The notes under the pieces: model-generated | Seen by the model: only the letters and a program-made list of their open reading frames with translations | The model's database searches: none | Told to the model about the DNA's origin: nothing | Shown: in pieces, positions 34,262-42,936 of the stretch | Numbering within the stretch: the stretch's first letter is position 1 | Layout: the number at the start of each line of letters is the position of its first letter | Translations under genes and position numbers: made by a program | Source of the DNA: Nannocystis exedens | Lineage (GTDB): Bacteria; Myxococcota_A; Polyangia; Nannocystales; Nannocystaceae | Reading direction: 5' to 3' | Length of the DNA stretch: 64,000 nucleotides | Assembly (NCBI RefSeq): GCF_002343915.1 | Contig: NZ_NETK01000001.1 | Coordinates: 8,570,001-8,634,000 of the forward strand

Positions 34262-36793
34262 TCAGGTGACCGGGTCCATGCCGGCGAACCAGACGATTCG
34301 CACCGTGGCCGGACGGTACGGCTCGATGAAGTCCCGGACGCGCTGCAGCTTGTCGGCCACGAGCGGGTCGTCCTGCGGGACGGTGAAGTGGACCCCGACG
34401 GTGTCGGTCGCGTACCAGTCCGCGAGCTCGCGCCCGGTGTCGTAGGTGTAATGATTCCAGTCGGTGAGCGTGCCGAGGGCGGCGATCGCCGCCGGATCGG
34501 CGGTGTTGAAGGTCCGCGAGGCGAACGCCTCGGCGCGGTGCTGCGACCGCCAGGCGGTGAACAGCCCGAGGTTCCACGGGACCGCGGCCGGCTCCTTGGC
34601 GGCGACCATGTGCTTGTTCGGGTGCGGCGCGCCGTTGATGTGTTGCTCGACCTGGACGGGGTCGGTCCAGGCGCCGCCGAGGAATTCGCTGGTCCAGATC
34701 TGCCAGCTGCCGCGGCGGTTGGAGTGCCAGTAGAGGCGCAGCCGGTTCTGCAACAGCACGGCGCAGGGGGCCTCGTCGCGGCAGGCGAGGCCGGGCGGGC
34801 CCGGGACCTCGGCGGGCGCGCTCCACTGATCTTCGCCCTGGAGGTCGACGCCGAGCACCGATTCGTAGAGCTTGCAGCCGTCCCGGGTGGCGGCGCTCCA
34901 GAACAGGTGGACGGCGCCGTTCTGGTCGAGCGCGGCCGCGGGCATCTGGTCGGCGACGGCCGCGGTGGTGATCCGCCGCGGCTCGCTCCACACGCCGTCG
35001 ACCCGCGTGCGCGCCCAGATGTCGCACGGGCCGCGCCGGTTCGACTGCCAGAACAGCCACAGGCGCCCGCCGGGCTCGATCACGGCGGCCGGGTTGCGGT
35101 CGTCCGCGGCGTGATCGGTCAGCCGCTCTGCGGCGCCGATCGGGTTTATCTGCCCGCCCTGGTAGTTCTTCGGCAAGGTGCGGGTCCAGATGTCCCACGA
35201 GCCGCCTCGGTTGGAGCTCCAGAACAGGCGGAGGTTGGCGCCGTCGACGAGCACGGCGGGGCACTCGTCGGCGATCTGCGGGTCGCTGATGCCGTCGAAC
35301 ACGGCCACCCGCTGCGGCGCGAAGCCCTGCAGCGGCCAGCGGACCCAAATCTCCCGCCGGCCGCCGGCCGCGAGCTGGTGCCAGAACATCCACATCAGCC
35401 CGAAGTCGCCGATCACCAGCGCGGGGCGACCGGCGAGCCGCGCCGGGTTGGGGTTGACGACGGCGCTGGCCTGTCCGAACACCTCGCCGTCGGGGCTGCT
35501 CCCGGTCCACACGTCCCACTCGCGCGTCGGGCGGGCGTTGGTGAAGAACACGTTGGCGACGAATTCGCGGACGGTGAACGACCAGTCGAGCGCGCGGGGG
35601 ATCAGGGCCTTGAGGCTGCCCGCGGTGCCGACGCGCGCGAAGATCTCGCTGGCGAACAGCACGTCGTTGCGCTGGACCTCGCCGGCGCTGGTGCGGTCGA
35701 CGTCCCAGCCGATCCAGCGGGCGAGCCGCGGGAGGGCCGCCGTGTCGACCTGGAACAGGTCGTTGCGGTGCCGCAGGCCGTCGGCGTTGCCGCGGGCCTG
35801 GTCGAGGGCGCCGCCGAAGACCTGCAGGAATCGCCGCAGTTGCCCCTGCCCCTGGACCGCGGGGTCGGGCTCGTCGTAGCTGCGATGAATGGCCGGGAGC
35901 TGGCGATAGAGGCGCTCGGCCTCGCCGAACTCGCCGGTCGCCAGCGCGGAGGCGACGGCGGCGGGCGCGGCGTATTGCGGGCCGTCGGGGCCCGGCTGGG
36001 CGTCGAGGAAGAGGGCGTAATAATAATAGGACTGGCCGTCGAGCCCGGCGGGGGCGCCGGGGCGCGAGGGCGCGGCGTCGGCCAGCTCGACCGCCACCGA
36101 CCGCGAGCCGCTGTCGACGTGCAACAGGTTGCGGATCGTGCCGGTCAGCACGGTCTGGTCGCCGCGCGTCCAGGTGAAGTCGGCCTGGTACTGGCCCTGG
36201 GCGCCGCCGACGAGCACGAGGTCGGCGCGCCACTCCTCCTCGACGTCGTAGTACACGGTGATCGGGGGGAGGCCGTCGGGGGTGAAGGTCAGGCGCTTGG
36301 GCTGCCCGGGCTCGATCCACAGGGCGGCGCGACCGAGGTGATCGTCGCCGGCGAAATAGTCGGTGGCGAAGATCGTGAACGGCCCGAATTGCTGGACCGA
36401 CTTCGCCGCGTTGGTGACGCCGGCGAAGCGGAACGAGCGCAGCTCGGCGCCGTTCCAGATGTCGACGTGCACGTGGGTCGGCGAGGTCGACGGGACGTCC
36501 GGCGGCGGCTCGGTCGGGTGGGCCTCCCACAGCTCGAACTCGACGAGGCCGCCGTCGACCGCGGCGTTGGCCGTCAGGCCGCGCAGGCGGCGGCAGAACA
36601 GCGCGGGCGCGGCCGGATCGCCGAGCTGGCGGTGGGCGTCGAACAGGACGAGGCCGCCGTTCGCCGCGGCGGCGGCGTGGTCGAGCTTGCGGACCACGCG
36701 GACGCCGGGGAACGGATCGAGGTACCCGCGCGCGTGCTCGGCCCGGACGGCGAGCCGACGCGCGTGGAGGTCTTGCTGCACCTCAAAGGACAT
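34262..36793 (-). CDS. Tail protein I-like baseplate component with an inserted beta-propeller
   Basis: An 843-aa protein. Residues about 294-420 match phage tail protein I (RLYRQLPAIHRS, LRRFLQVFGGALDQA, LARWIGWDVDRTSAGEV, GSLKALIPRALDWSF), which links baseplate to fibres. About 455-722 hold five propeller-like repeats with the signature FWxSNRxGxxDIW (for example LRLFWSSNRGGSWDIW and LRLYWHSNRRGSWQIW). The C-terminus DFIEPYRPATVRIVWF closes the tail protein I fold, so the propeller sits inside it. The N-terminal 280 residues are a beta-rich region I do not recognise. GGAGG lies 8 nt before the ATG, which overlaps the end of the baseplate J gene by 11 bp. Confidence 0.85.
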   Translation of the reverse strand: MSFEVQQDLHARRLAVRAEHARGYLDPFPGVRVVRKLDHAAAAANGGLVLFDAHRQLGDPAAPALFCRRLRGLTANAAVDGGLVEFELWEAHPTEPPPDVPSTSPTHVHVDIWNGAELRSFRFAGVTNAAKSVQQFGPFTIFATDYFAGDDHLGRAALWIEPGQPKRLTFTPDGLPPITVYYDVEEEWRADLVLVGGAQGQYQADFTWTRGDQTVLTGTIRNLLHVDSGSRSVAVELADAAPSRPGAPAGLDGQSYYYYALFLDAQPGPDGPQYAAPAAVASALATGEFGEAERLYRQLPAIHRSYDEPDPAVQGQGQLRRFLQVFGGALDQARGNADGLRHRNDLFQVDTAALPRLARWIGWDVDRTSAGEVQRNDVLFASEIFARVGTAGSLKALIPRALDWSFTVREFVANVFFTNARPTREWDVWTGSSPDGEVFGQASAVVNPNPARLAGRPALVIGDFGLMWMFWHQLAAGGRREIWVRWPLQGFAPQRVAVFDGISDPQIADECPAVLVDGANLRLFWSSNRGGSWDIWTRTLPKNYQGGQINPIGAAERLTDHAADDRNPAAVIEPGGRLWLFWQSNRRGPCDIWARTRVDGVWSEPRRITTAAVADQMPAAALDQNGAVHLFWSAATRDGCKLYESVLGVDLQGEDQWSAPAEVPGPPGLACRDEAPCAVLLQNRLRLYWHSNRRGSWQIWTSEFLGGAWTDPVQVEQHINGAPHPNKHMVAAKEPAAVPWNLGLFTAWRSQHRAEAFASRTFNTADPAAIAALGTLTDWNHYTYDTGRELADWYATDTVGVHFTVPQDDPLVADKLQRVRDFIEPYRPATVRIVWFAGMDPVT

Positions 36794-38276
36794 CGCTTTT
36801 GCCTCCGGTGACCTCGAGGTCCTGGTCGGCGAAGCCGGTCGACAGCGGGATCTCGCCGTAGCCGAACTTGAGCGCGCCGCCGGCGTTGTTGGGCCCGCCG
36901 GCGACGCCGAAGTGGGTCACGGTCACGCCGGCGACGCCCTCGATCGACTCGATCGCCTCGTAGACCTTGCTGACGTACAGGGTGTCGGCGAAGTCGACGT
37001 TGTCGAAGCTCCACAGCGCGCGGATGGCCTCCTTCACCCGCGCGCGCACCTCGTTGCGGTAGAAGTAAGGCTCGACCTCGACCTTGGCCGCGAGGGCGAC
37101 GGGGACGTAGACGGGGTCACGGAGGTCGAGGAGGGTGGTGAGCATCCGCTTGCCGTCGAGGTAGGCGCGCAGGTCGTCCTTCAGCAGATCGTTGGGGTAG
37201 CCGCCGCCGGCCGGCGCGATCCACAGCTCGACGCGGTTGCCGAGCGCCCGGGCGCGGGCCTTGGCGACGCCGAAGCTGCGCGCGTGGGCCTCGAAGTCGG
37301 CGGCGGTGACGGCCCGGCCCATCGAGCGGTACTGCCGCGGCGCCCGCTGCACGGCGTCGGCGACGGCCTCGCTGGCGGCCCCTCCGGTGCCCGGCGCCTC
37401 GTTGAAGACCCGATCGAGCTGCGGGATCGCGGGCGACACGTCGGTGATCGTGCGCGCCGGGACGTTGCCCCTGGCGCCGCCGCCGACGGCGTAGCTGGCG
37501 ATCAGGTTGTTGCGGCCGCGCGCCGGGGGCTTGCCGCGGACCCCGTCGCCGAACTCGATCCACGCGACGTCGTTCTCGTCGCGGCGGACGGCGTAGTGCT
37601 CGTCGGTGCCGGCGCTGTCGAGCAGGGTGTCGACGCGCCGCCAGATCTTCTGGAACGGCTGCATCACGGCGATCTCGAGCGTGCCGTCGATCAGCGGCTT
37701 GCGGGCGAGCGGCAGGCGCTGGCGCGGGCTGCCGTCGGAGGAGCCGAGGACCTCGCCCGTCACCAGCTGATCGACCTGGACCACCGGCAGCGGGGCGAAC
37801 ACGCGGTGCTGCTTGCCGTCGACGGTGGTCAGCGGCAGCGCGCCGACGTCGAGCGTCAGCGACGGGCGCAGATAACGGAAGACGACCGGGGTGCCGGTGG
37901 CCTTGGCGGTGGTCGCGAAGCCGGCGCCCTTGGCGATCTGGACCTGGCCGGCGGCGTCCTTGTGGAAGAGCAGGGTGAGGTCGGCGTAGGCCGGCTGCGG
38001 CGGGCGCAGCTCGTAGCCGATCAGGCGCAGCAGGTTGACGACGCTGCGTCGCTCCTGCGCCGTCTCGAGGTAGCTCTCGCCGGCGACGCGGTCGAGGTAG
38101 TAGAACAGGGCGTCGCCCATCGCCGCGAACAGCTCGACGAGGGCGACGCCGAGGTCGTTGGGCGAGTGGTCGGTCCACTCGGGCAGGCGCTCGCGCGCCA
38201 GCCCGAGCAGCGCGGCGCGCAGCGATTCATAGTCGAGGCTCGTGTAGTCGATCCGCGGTCGTGGCTTGGTCGTCAT
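36783..38276 (-). CDS. Baseplate J-like wedge protein (gp47/Afp11-12 family)
   Basis: A 497-aa baseplate wedge protein. Family traits are IDYTSLDYESLRAALLGLAR and WTDHSPNDLGVALVELFAAMGDALFYYLDR at the N-terminus, WIEFGDGVRGKPPARG and SYAVGGGARGNV in the middle, and ALGNRVELWIAPAGGG plus GVAGVTVTHF toward the end. It forms the hexagonal plate around the spike together with gp25. GGGAG lies 8 nt upstream of the ATG; the gene is 18 bp from the gp25 gene and overlaps the tail protein I gene. This is one of the most diagnostic genes of the locus. eCIS loci often carry two J-like genes; only one is present here. Confidence 0.95.
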   Translation of the reverse strand: MTTKPRPRIDYTSLDYESLRAALLGLARERLPEWTDHSPNDLGVALVELFAAMGDALFYYLDRVAGESYLETAQERRSVVNLLRLIGYELRPPQPAYADLTLLFHKDAAGQVQIAKGAGFATTAKATGTPVVFRYLRPSLTLDVGALPLTTVDGKQHRVFAPLPVVQVDQLVTGEVLGSSDGSPRQRLPLARKPLIDGTLEIAVMQPFQKIWRRVDTLLDSAGTDEHYAVRRDENDVAWIEFGDGVRGKPPARGRNNLIASYAVGGGARGNVPARTITDVSPAIPQLDRVFNEAPGTGGAASEAVADAVQRAPRQYRSMGRAVTAADFEAHARSFGVAKARARALGNRVELWIAPAGGGYPNDLLKDDLRAYLDGKRMLTTLLDLRDPVYVPVALAAKVEVEPYFYRNEVRARVKEAIRALWSFDNVDFADTLYVSKVYEAIESIEGVAGVTVTHFGVAGGPNNAGGALKFGYGEIPLSTGFADQDLEVTGGKSDVL

Positions 38277-38294
38277 GGGTGCATCTCCCGTCGG

Positions 38295-38675
38295 TCAGAG
38301 CACGCCCGTCCCGAAGGGCACGGAGAAGGTCTGGACTTGCCTCGTGCTGCGCACGATGTATTTGATTCGCAGGAGCAGGGTCTCGCCGTCCTGGACGACG
38401 CGCACCTCCTGCAGGATGATCCGCGGCTCCAGCCGCCCCAGCGACTTGGCGACCTGGTGCTGCACCACGCCGCGCAGGACCTCGTTGTTCGGGTCGTGGA
38501 CGAGCTGCTGCAGTCCGCCGCCGTAGCCGCGCCGCATGATCCGCTCGCCCACCCCGGTGAGCAGGATGTGGGCGATGTTCTCGCGCAGCTTGTCGTCGCC
38601 GGCCTGCGCGGCCACGCTGCCGGAGTCCGGGTCGATGCGGAACGGGAAGGCGAATCCTCGGATGGTTGCGGTCAT
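38295..38675 (-). CDS. GPW/gp25-family baseplate wedge protein
   Basis: A 126-aa protein with the gp25 lysozyme-like wedge fold: GFAFPFRIDPDSGSVA, LRENIAHILLTGVGERIMRR (the conserved R-E-x(n)-GER core) and VQDGETLLLRIKYIV. It connects the sheath initiator to the baseplate wedges (Afp9/Pvc9 role). AGGAG lies 10 nt before the ATG. It sits between the spike and baseplate J genes, the usual order. Confidence 0.94.
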   Translation of the reverse strand: MTATIRGFAFPFRIDPDSGSVAAQAGDDKLRENIAHILLTGVGERIMRRGYGGGLQQLVHDPNNEVLRGVVQHQVAKSLGRLEPRIILQEVRVVQDGETLLLRIKYIVRSTRQVQTFSVPFGTGVL

Positions 38676-38706
38676 AAGAAAGACTCCTCGGTCGCGCGCG
38701 GCGCGG

Positions 38707-39462
38707 TCACCCCGGCAGTTGCGAGACGTAGATCGGAGCGACGAGCTGGGGCGCCTGGACGGCGGCGGCGTTCGGCGCGTGCGCGTGGGTGGTCAGCCAG
38801 TCGATCAGCGGCTTGAGCACGACCAACTGGCCGTTGAGGGTGGTGCCGCCGGCCTCCATGATGAAGTGGTGGCCGCCCGCCTCGAGCGTGATGCCCTGAT
38901 TGTCGAGGGTGATCTTGCTGGTGCCGCAGGTCAGGACGATGGCGTCGCTCTTCAGCTGCAGCGAGACGGAGGCGCCGCACTTCAGCTCGACGCCGTCCTT
39001 GTTCATCGTCAGGACGTGCTCGTTGGGGTCCTGCAGGACCACGCGCTCGGACCCGGCGGTGTCGTCGAGGCAGAGCACGTGACCGGCGACGCTGCGGAGG
39101 AGGCGCTGGTCGGGGGTCGGCTGCTCGCCCTCGGGGTTGGCGGGCGCGGCCTGCTCGGGGTACCACGCGCCGGTCCAGATCGGGTGGGTGAGGTCGCCGG
39201 CGACGAACTCGACCCATACCGAGGCGCCGATGTCGGGGACGATGAACGCGCCGGGCGGGAGGCACGGGCGAGCGATGCACTCCATCGGCCGCACGGCGGC
39301 GGGGTTGCCGGGGTCGCGCTCCTGGAAGTAGGCGACCTGGACGACGATCGAGCCCGGCACCTCGGCGTCGGCCGGGGCGTTGTCCTTGACCGTCCCCGGG
39401 TACTTTCCGTGGTGCTGCCCGCGCCCCTGCGCGCCGAGAGCTTGCTGCAAGTCGTCGAACAT
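38707..39462 (-). CDS. Baseplate spike protein gpV/VgrG-like (OB-fold plus beta-helix)
   Basis: A 251-aa spike protein. The N-terminal OB-fold (GKYPGTVKDNAPADAEVPG, CLPPGAFIVPDIGASVWVEF, THPIWTGAWYPE) matches gpV/gp5; the second half forms repetitive beta strands (DGVELKCGASVSLQLKSD, SKITLDNQGITLEAGG) that should build the piercing beta-helix. No PAAR domain is fused and no separate PAAR gene lies in the operon. GGAGGTGA, which also contains the upstream stop codon, precedes the ATG, so translation is coupled to the gpD gene. Confidence 0.92.
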   Translation of the reverse strand: MFDDLQQALGAQGRGQHHGKYPGTVKDNAPADAEVPGSIVVQVAYFQERDPGNPAAVRPMECIARPCLPPGAFIVPDIGASVWVEFVAGDLTHPIWTGAWYPEQAAPANPEGEQPTPDQRLLRSVAGHVLCLDDTAGSERVVLQDPNEHVLTMNKDGVELKCGASVSLQLKSDAIVLTCGTSKITLDNQGITLEAGGHHFIMEAGGTTLNGQLVVLKPLIDWLTTHAHAPNAAAVQAPQLVAPIYVSQLPG

Positions 39463-39466
39463 CGCT

Positions 39467-40600
39467 TCACCTCCGACAGTCGAATTCGGTGCGGTAGCCG
39501 CCCAGCCCGACGCTGTGCTTGACGCGGGACACGTACCAGCGGCCGGAGAAGCGCCCGCCGACGTCGAGGAGCTCGACGAGGGTGCGGGCGCGGAGGCGGG
39601 GCAGGCCGGCGGACGCGCCGGTGGCGGACATGCCGAGCGCGTGGGTGCTGACCCAGTTGTCGGCCTTGAGCCGCAGCTCGGCGGTGGTGGTGAGCGCGGG
39701 CTTGGAGCGGTCGTGCTCGACGCCGTCCTCCGCGAGCCGGAGCTTGCGGAGCTCGGCGGCGGCGGTCGGCGCGGCGTCGATGAGCTGCTGCAGCAGCGCG
39801 CGCTTGGTCGGGTCGGCGATCGCAGCGAGGTTCTCGGCGAGGAAGGGATCGTCGACGACGCCCGGCGAGCGCGGCTCGACGGTGATCGGGTCGAGCGGCT
39901 TGCCGGTCTTGCGATCGACGCCGGTGAGCACGTAGGGGATCTCGGCCCGGCGCGCGTCGACGGTGGCGTCGAACTCGTCGAGGACGTCGGGCACGCCGCA
40001 GCGGCCGTGATAGAGCTGCAGCTCGGGCTCCGATTGCACGATCTGCGCCTTGCCGACGAAATGCACCCGCTCGTCGCTCGGCCGCTGCTCGACGTAGAGG
40101 ACGCACCCGTACTCGTCGCAGAGCTGCGACAGGAACTTGAGGTCGGTCGTGCCCTCCTGGACCGCCTTGACGTCGGGGTCGGGCACGATCTCGATCGCCG
40201 GATCGGCGAACGCGTACGGCGCGAGCACGTCCTTGACGACGGTCGACAGCGGCTTCTCGTCCCAGCGGCGCGTCACCCGGTGCGTGCCCATCTCCGCCGA
40301 GCGATCGAGCGCGCGGATCGTCAGCTCCGGGGCGCCGGCCCGCGGGACGACCATGTCGACGCCGTAGATCCGGCCGCGGAAGACGACCGCGTGCTCGACG
40401 TCGGTGCCGAACGAGAGCTCGACCTTCATGCCCTCCTGCAGCGCGTGGCTGAACACCTTGTGGCCGTCGGGCACGAGCAGCGTCAGCTGGTCGGGCCGCG
40501 TGTCGTCCTGCTCCCAGGTGAACGAGGCGAGGTCGCGCGACAGGTCGTAGCTCGCCCCGCCGCTGGTCACGAGGACCTGATAGAAGAGGGTGTCCGCCAT
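39467..40600 (-). CDS. Phage late control gene D-like hub protein (gp27)
   Basis: A 377-aa hub protein that caps the tube and holds the spike. It has the gpD pattern: FYQVLVTSGGASYDLSRDL, DTRPDQLTLLVPDGHKVF, ELTIRALDRSAEMGTH, LKFLSQLCDEYGCVLYVEQR and FSGRWYVSRVKHSVG. In many eCIS (Afp8) hub and spike are fused; here they are two genes separated by 4 bp around a stop/start junction. It begins 3 bp after the LysM gene. Confidence 0.93.
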   Translation of the reverse strand: MADTLFYQVLVTSGGASYDLSRDLASFTWEQDDTRPDQLTLLVPDGHKVFSHALQEGMKVELSFGTDVEHAVVFRGRIYGVDMVVPRAGAPELTIRALDRSAEMGTHRVTRRWDEKPLSTVVKDVLAPYAFADPAIEIVPDPDVKAVQEGTTDLKFLSQLCDEYGCVLYVEQRPSDERVHFVGKAQIVQSEPELQLYHGRCGVPDVLDEFDATVDARRAEIPYVLTGVDRKTGKPLDPITVEPRSPGVVDDPFLAENLAAIADPTKRALLQQLIDAAPTAAAELRKLRLAEDGVEHDRSKPALTTTAELRLKADNWVSTHALGMSATGASAGLPRLRARTLVELLDVGGRFSGRWYVSRVKHSVGLGGYRTEFDCRR

Positions 40601-40603
40601 GCG

Positions 40604-40896
40604 TCACTCCGTGGGGGCCAGCGCGGCGGTGAGCGGGGGGATCACGAGCGCGTCGCCGGCGCGCCAGTCGGCGGGATGCCGCGCCGGGTTGGCGTCGGCG
40701 ATCCGCCACCACAGGTCCTCGCGGCCGTAGTACTGCTTCGCCAGCTGATCGAGGGTCTCCTCGCCGACCAGCACGTGGGTGACGCTGCCGGGCGGGGGCC
40801 GGGCGGGGGCGGGGGGCGCTGGGCGACGTAGGGCCCGCGCTCGGGGTCGACCAGGACGTCGAGGCGGTGATAGCGGGAGGTGACCGAGACGGGCAT
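40604..40896 (-). CDS. LysM-domain tail protein with a frame break in a C-rich tract
   Basis: The 5' part starts at an ATG (40896; AGGAG overlaps the stop of the preceding gene) and encodes MPVSVTSRYHRLDVLVDPER, then YVAQR and a Pro run. The LysM domain, THVLVGEETLDQLAKQYYG followed by REDLWWRIADANP and ALVIPPL, is in a different frame and ends at 40604. The total of 293 nt is not divisible by three. The break lies in a run of C residues (40790-40818 on the plus strand as G-runs), so it is a sequencing indel, a mutation, or a slippage site. In Afp7-type proteins this LysM module follows the tube-adaptor domain, here encoded by the gene just upstream. Confidence 0.75.
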
Positions 40897-40903
40897 GGCG
40901 CTC

Positions 40904-41491
40904 CTAGAACAGGCTGATGTTTTGCAGGCCGAGCGCCGCCAGGACGTTGCGGTGCTGCTTGTCGAGCTCGTACAGGGCGTTGCCGTCGGACTCGTCGACG
41001 GCGATCGTGACCGTGACGTCGGCGCGCACGGGGGCGAGGGCGCTGTTGAATTGCGTCTCGTTGATCTGCATCTCGATGATCGTGCCCTCGAGGATCTTGG
41101 TGCCGAAGCCGAAGTAGCAGGTGGGCGGCGCGGCCAGCTTCATGCCGCCCGGGGCGCCGCCGGAGAAGGTCGCCCACGCGTCGGCCTTGGGGTAGAGGAA
41201 CGACCGCAGCTTGGCGAGCTCGGTGCTGATGCCGTTGTCGACCCCGCTCGGGTTGATGACGTTCAGCCCTTGCTCGAGGCCGTGGAGCTTGAAGGACACC
41301 GAGATGATGCGATCGCCGCCGCCGACGTAGAACTTGCCGGGAGCGTTGCCGCAGAGCGACGAATTGCGGTCGACGTAATTGACCTTCTTGTTGTCGCTGA
41401 CCGACTGCGGGTTGTACTGGAACGTAAACACCAGCGGCGGGATCACGTCGATGTTGGCGATGAATCCGCGGAGCACTTGCAGCTGTTCCAT
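40904..41491 (-). CDS. CIS tube/adaptor protein (Afp7/Pvc7-like N-terminal domain)
   Basis: A 195-aa protein with FTFQYNPQSVSDNKKVNY near the N-terminus and GDRIISVSFKLHGL, matching the contractile injection system tube-protein family that joins the tube to the hub. The second part, TKILEGTIIEMQINETQFNS and VRADVTVTIAVDES, is the usual beta-barrel end. AGGAC precedes the ATG. The following LysM gene probably supplies the other half of the Afp7-type protein. Confidence 0.88.
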   Translation of the reverse strand: MEQLQVLRGFIANIDVIPPLVFTFQYNPQSVSDNKKVNYVDRNSSLCGNAPGKFYVGGGDRIISVSFKLHGLEQGLNVINPSGVDNGISTELAKLRSFLYPKADAWATFSGGAPGGMKLAAPPTCYFGFGTKILEGTIIEMQINETQFNSALAPVRADVTVTIAVDESDGNALYELDKQHRNVLAALGLQNISLF

Positions 41492-41512
41492 GACGTCCTC
41501 ACATTCGCGGGC

Positions 41513-42730
41513 TCATGCGATGTCGCCGCCGCGCAGGCGTTCGTACTGCTCGATGCGCCGCATCATGACCATCAGCCGGCGCACCGCTTGCTCGCTGAAG
41601 ACCTCGCCGCCGGGCCCGGGCGCGGCCGCCGGGGCCGGCTGCGGCTGCGCCGGCGGGAACACCCGCGCGACCTGCTCGCCGACGGTCCGCTCGACGACCC
41701 GACCGATCGTGCGCAGCAGCTGCGGGAGGTCGACCGGCGCGCTCGCCAGCGAGGGACGCAGCGGTGGCTCGCCCTGGAGCGCAGGGGAGGCCTCGCGCAT
41801 GGCCGTCGCGCCCCCGCCCGCCCACGGGAGGGCCGGCAGCGCCAGGAACTGCGGGGGCGCGCCGGGTGCGACGCCCGGGCGCGGCGTGGCGGCGAGGGCC
41901 GACGAGGCCGGCGGCGCGGCCCCGTAGGTGCCCGCGGGGGCTGGAGCATCGGCCGCCGCGAGGGAGGCGGGGCGCGAGGAGACCGCGCGGGCCGCCGGCG
42001 GGGCGGCGGCGGGTCGAGGGAGCGCCGGCCAGGTGTGATCGACGCGCGGGGGTGGGGCGCCGGCCGGGGCACGGCCGAGGGCGCCGGGGCCGGCGCTCGC
42101 GGGGATCGGGAGGGCCCACCGTGGCTCCCCAGGCGGCGTGTGGACGGCGCCGGGGCCCGCGGCAGGCCCGTCCGAGGATGGACGGGGCGCGGCCGGTCCT
42201 GCGGGCGCAGGGGCAGCCGTGGGCGCGGGCGCGGGCGCGAGCGCGGGCGCGGGCGCGAGCGCCGGCGAGATCGAGGGCGCCGGCGAGGTCGAGGGCGCCG
42301 GCGTGGTCGAGGGCTGCCGCTGCATCGCCGACCAGTGCGGCGTCGCGGACGAACCGGGGACCGGCGGGGTGGCGGGGCGCAGCGGCAGCCCGGCGCTCGC
42401 GCCGACCTGCGGCGTCTCTGCGACCTGTCCCGAAGGACTGGTGGGCGCGAGGGCGGGCGGCCTGGGGCCGTCGGCGGGCGTCAGGCCCCACAACAGCAGC
42501 GACGCCAGCGGCAGGGACGCCCAGGCGAGCGCGGCGTCCTCGACGGTCGGCGCGCGGCCGCGGGCGGCGCGTGCGAGGCCGAGGAAGGGCAGGCACGCGA
42601 GCCTGCGCGGGCCCGGCTTCGCCGCGCCGCGACGACGAGCGAGGAGCAGCAGGCCGGCGCTGGCGAGCGGCGCGTCGAGGTCGGCCGCGACCGGGGCGCG
42701 CCGGTGCGTGCTGTCGTCCGTGCTCGTCAT
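41513..42730 (-). CDS. Pro/Ala-rich low-complexity protein of the eCIS operon
   Basis: A 405-aa protein of unknown fold. The first 90 residues carry moderately hydrophobic stretches (PLASAGLLLLARRR; AWASLPLASLLLWGL); residues about 95-330 are Pro/Ala/Ser-rich, with tandem APAP repeats encoded by a DNA minisatellite; the C-terminal 70 residues are helical (LPQLLRTIGRVVERTVGEQV; FSEQAVRRLMVMMRRIEQYE). It lies between the tube/chaperone genes and the tube adaptor, the place where phages and eCIS usually keep the tape-measure gene, which is otherwise missing. A tape-measure or scaffold role is an inference. The ATG at 42730 has GAGAGG about 10 nt upstream; an ATG at 42751 would overlap the previous frame. 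Confidence 0.65.
   Translation of the reverse strand: MTSTDDSTHRRAPVAADLDAPLASAGLLLLARRRGAAKPGPRRLACLPFLGLARAARGRAPTVEDAALAWASLPLASLLLWGLTPADGPRPPALAPTSPSGQVAETPQVGASAGLPLRPATPPVPGSSATPHWSAMQRQPSTTPAPSTSPAPSISPALAPAPALAPAPAPTAAPAPAGPAAPRPSSDGPAAGPGAVHTPPGEPRWALPIPASAGPGALGRAPAGAPPPRVDHTWPALPRPAAAPPAARAVSSRPASLAAADAPAPAGTYGAAPPASSALAATPRPGVAPGAPPQFLALPALPWAGGGATAMREASPALQGEPPLRPSLASAPVDLPQLLRTIGRVVERTVGEQVARVFPPAQPQPAPAAAPGPGGEVFSEQAVRRLMVMMRRIEQYERLRGGDIA
42220..42317. repeat. GC minisatellite inside the Pro/Ala-rich gene
   Basis: Hexamer-type repeats of GGGCGC/GAGCGC occupy 42220-42262, followed by three 18-bp units at 42264-42317 (GGCGAGATCGAGGGCGCC and variants). All keep the reading frame and encode Ala-Pro and Pro-Ser rich repeats on the minus strand, so repeat length can vary without breaking the gene. 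Confidence 0.7.
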
Positions 42731-42735
42731 ACGAT

Positions 42736-42936
42736 TCACCGCCTCTCCCATCGCGCGTTGAACTCTTCCATCGCGGCGTTGTTCGCCTCGATGCGCTCTG
42801 CGAGCATTTGCACGTAGGCGCGCCGCTCGCTCGGTTCCATGGCCATCAGTTCGCCGTAGGGCCAGTGGAGGTGATAGGCCAGGTAGAAGATCTCCTGTCG
42901 GAGGCGAACGCCGCCACCTAGCCGAGGTCGAAAAAA
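42736..42936 (-). CDS. DUF6760-like small helical domain, apparently expressed by -1 frameshift
   Basis: The minus strand encodes 64 residues ending in a stop at 42736: VRLRQEIFYLAYHLHWPYGE, then ELMAMEPSERRAYVQMLAER. Short proteins with this AYHFHW and LEHRERRR-type pattern are known as DUF6760 and sit at the same place in many eCIS loci. In this frame there is no ATG, GTG or TTG between the slippery site and the conserved part; the frame stays open far upstream, through the other gene. The simplest reading is that it is the C-terminal extension of the preceding 253-aa protein, reached by a -1 slip at TTTTTTC. Translation from a rare start codon, or only from the internal ATGs, is the alternative. 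Confidence 0.7.
   Translation of the reverse strand, partial: FFRPRLGGGVRLRQEIFYLAYHLHWPYGELMAMEPSERRAYVQMLAERIEANNAAMEEFNARWERR

Noticed and set aside
31751..36811. A very long plus-strand open frame opposite the fibre, tail protein I and J genes
   Set aside because: It is the mirror of real minus-strand genes in GC-rich DNA; its translation is Arg/Gly/Asp-rich with no domain, while the opposite strand carries clear phage-tail families.
42220..42317. Repeat array considered as a CRISPR or satellite
   Set aside because: The units are directly adjacent with no spacers and stay in frame inside a coding sequence, so it is a coding minisatellite.
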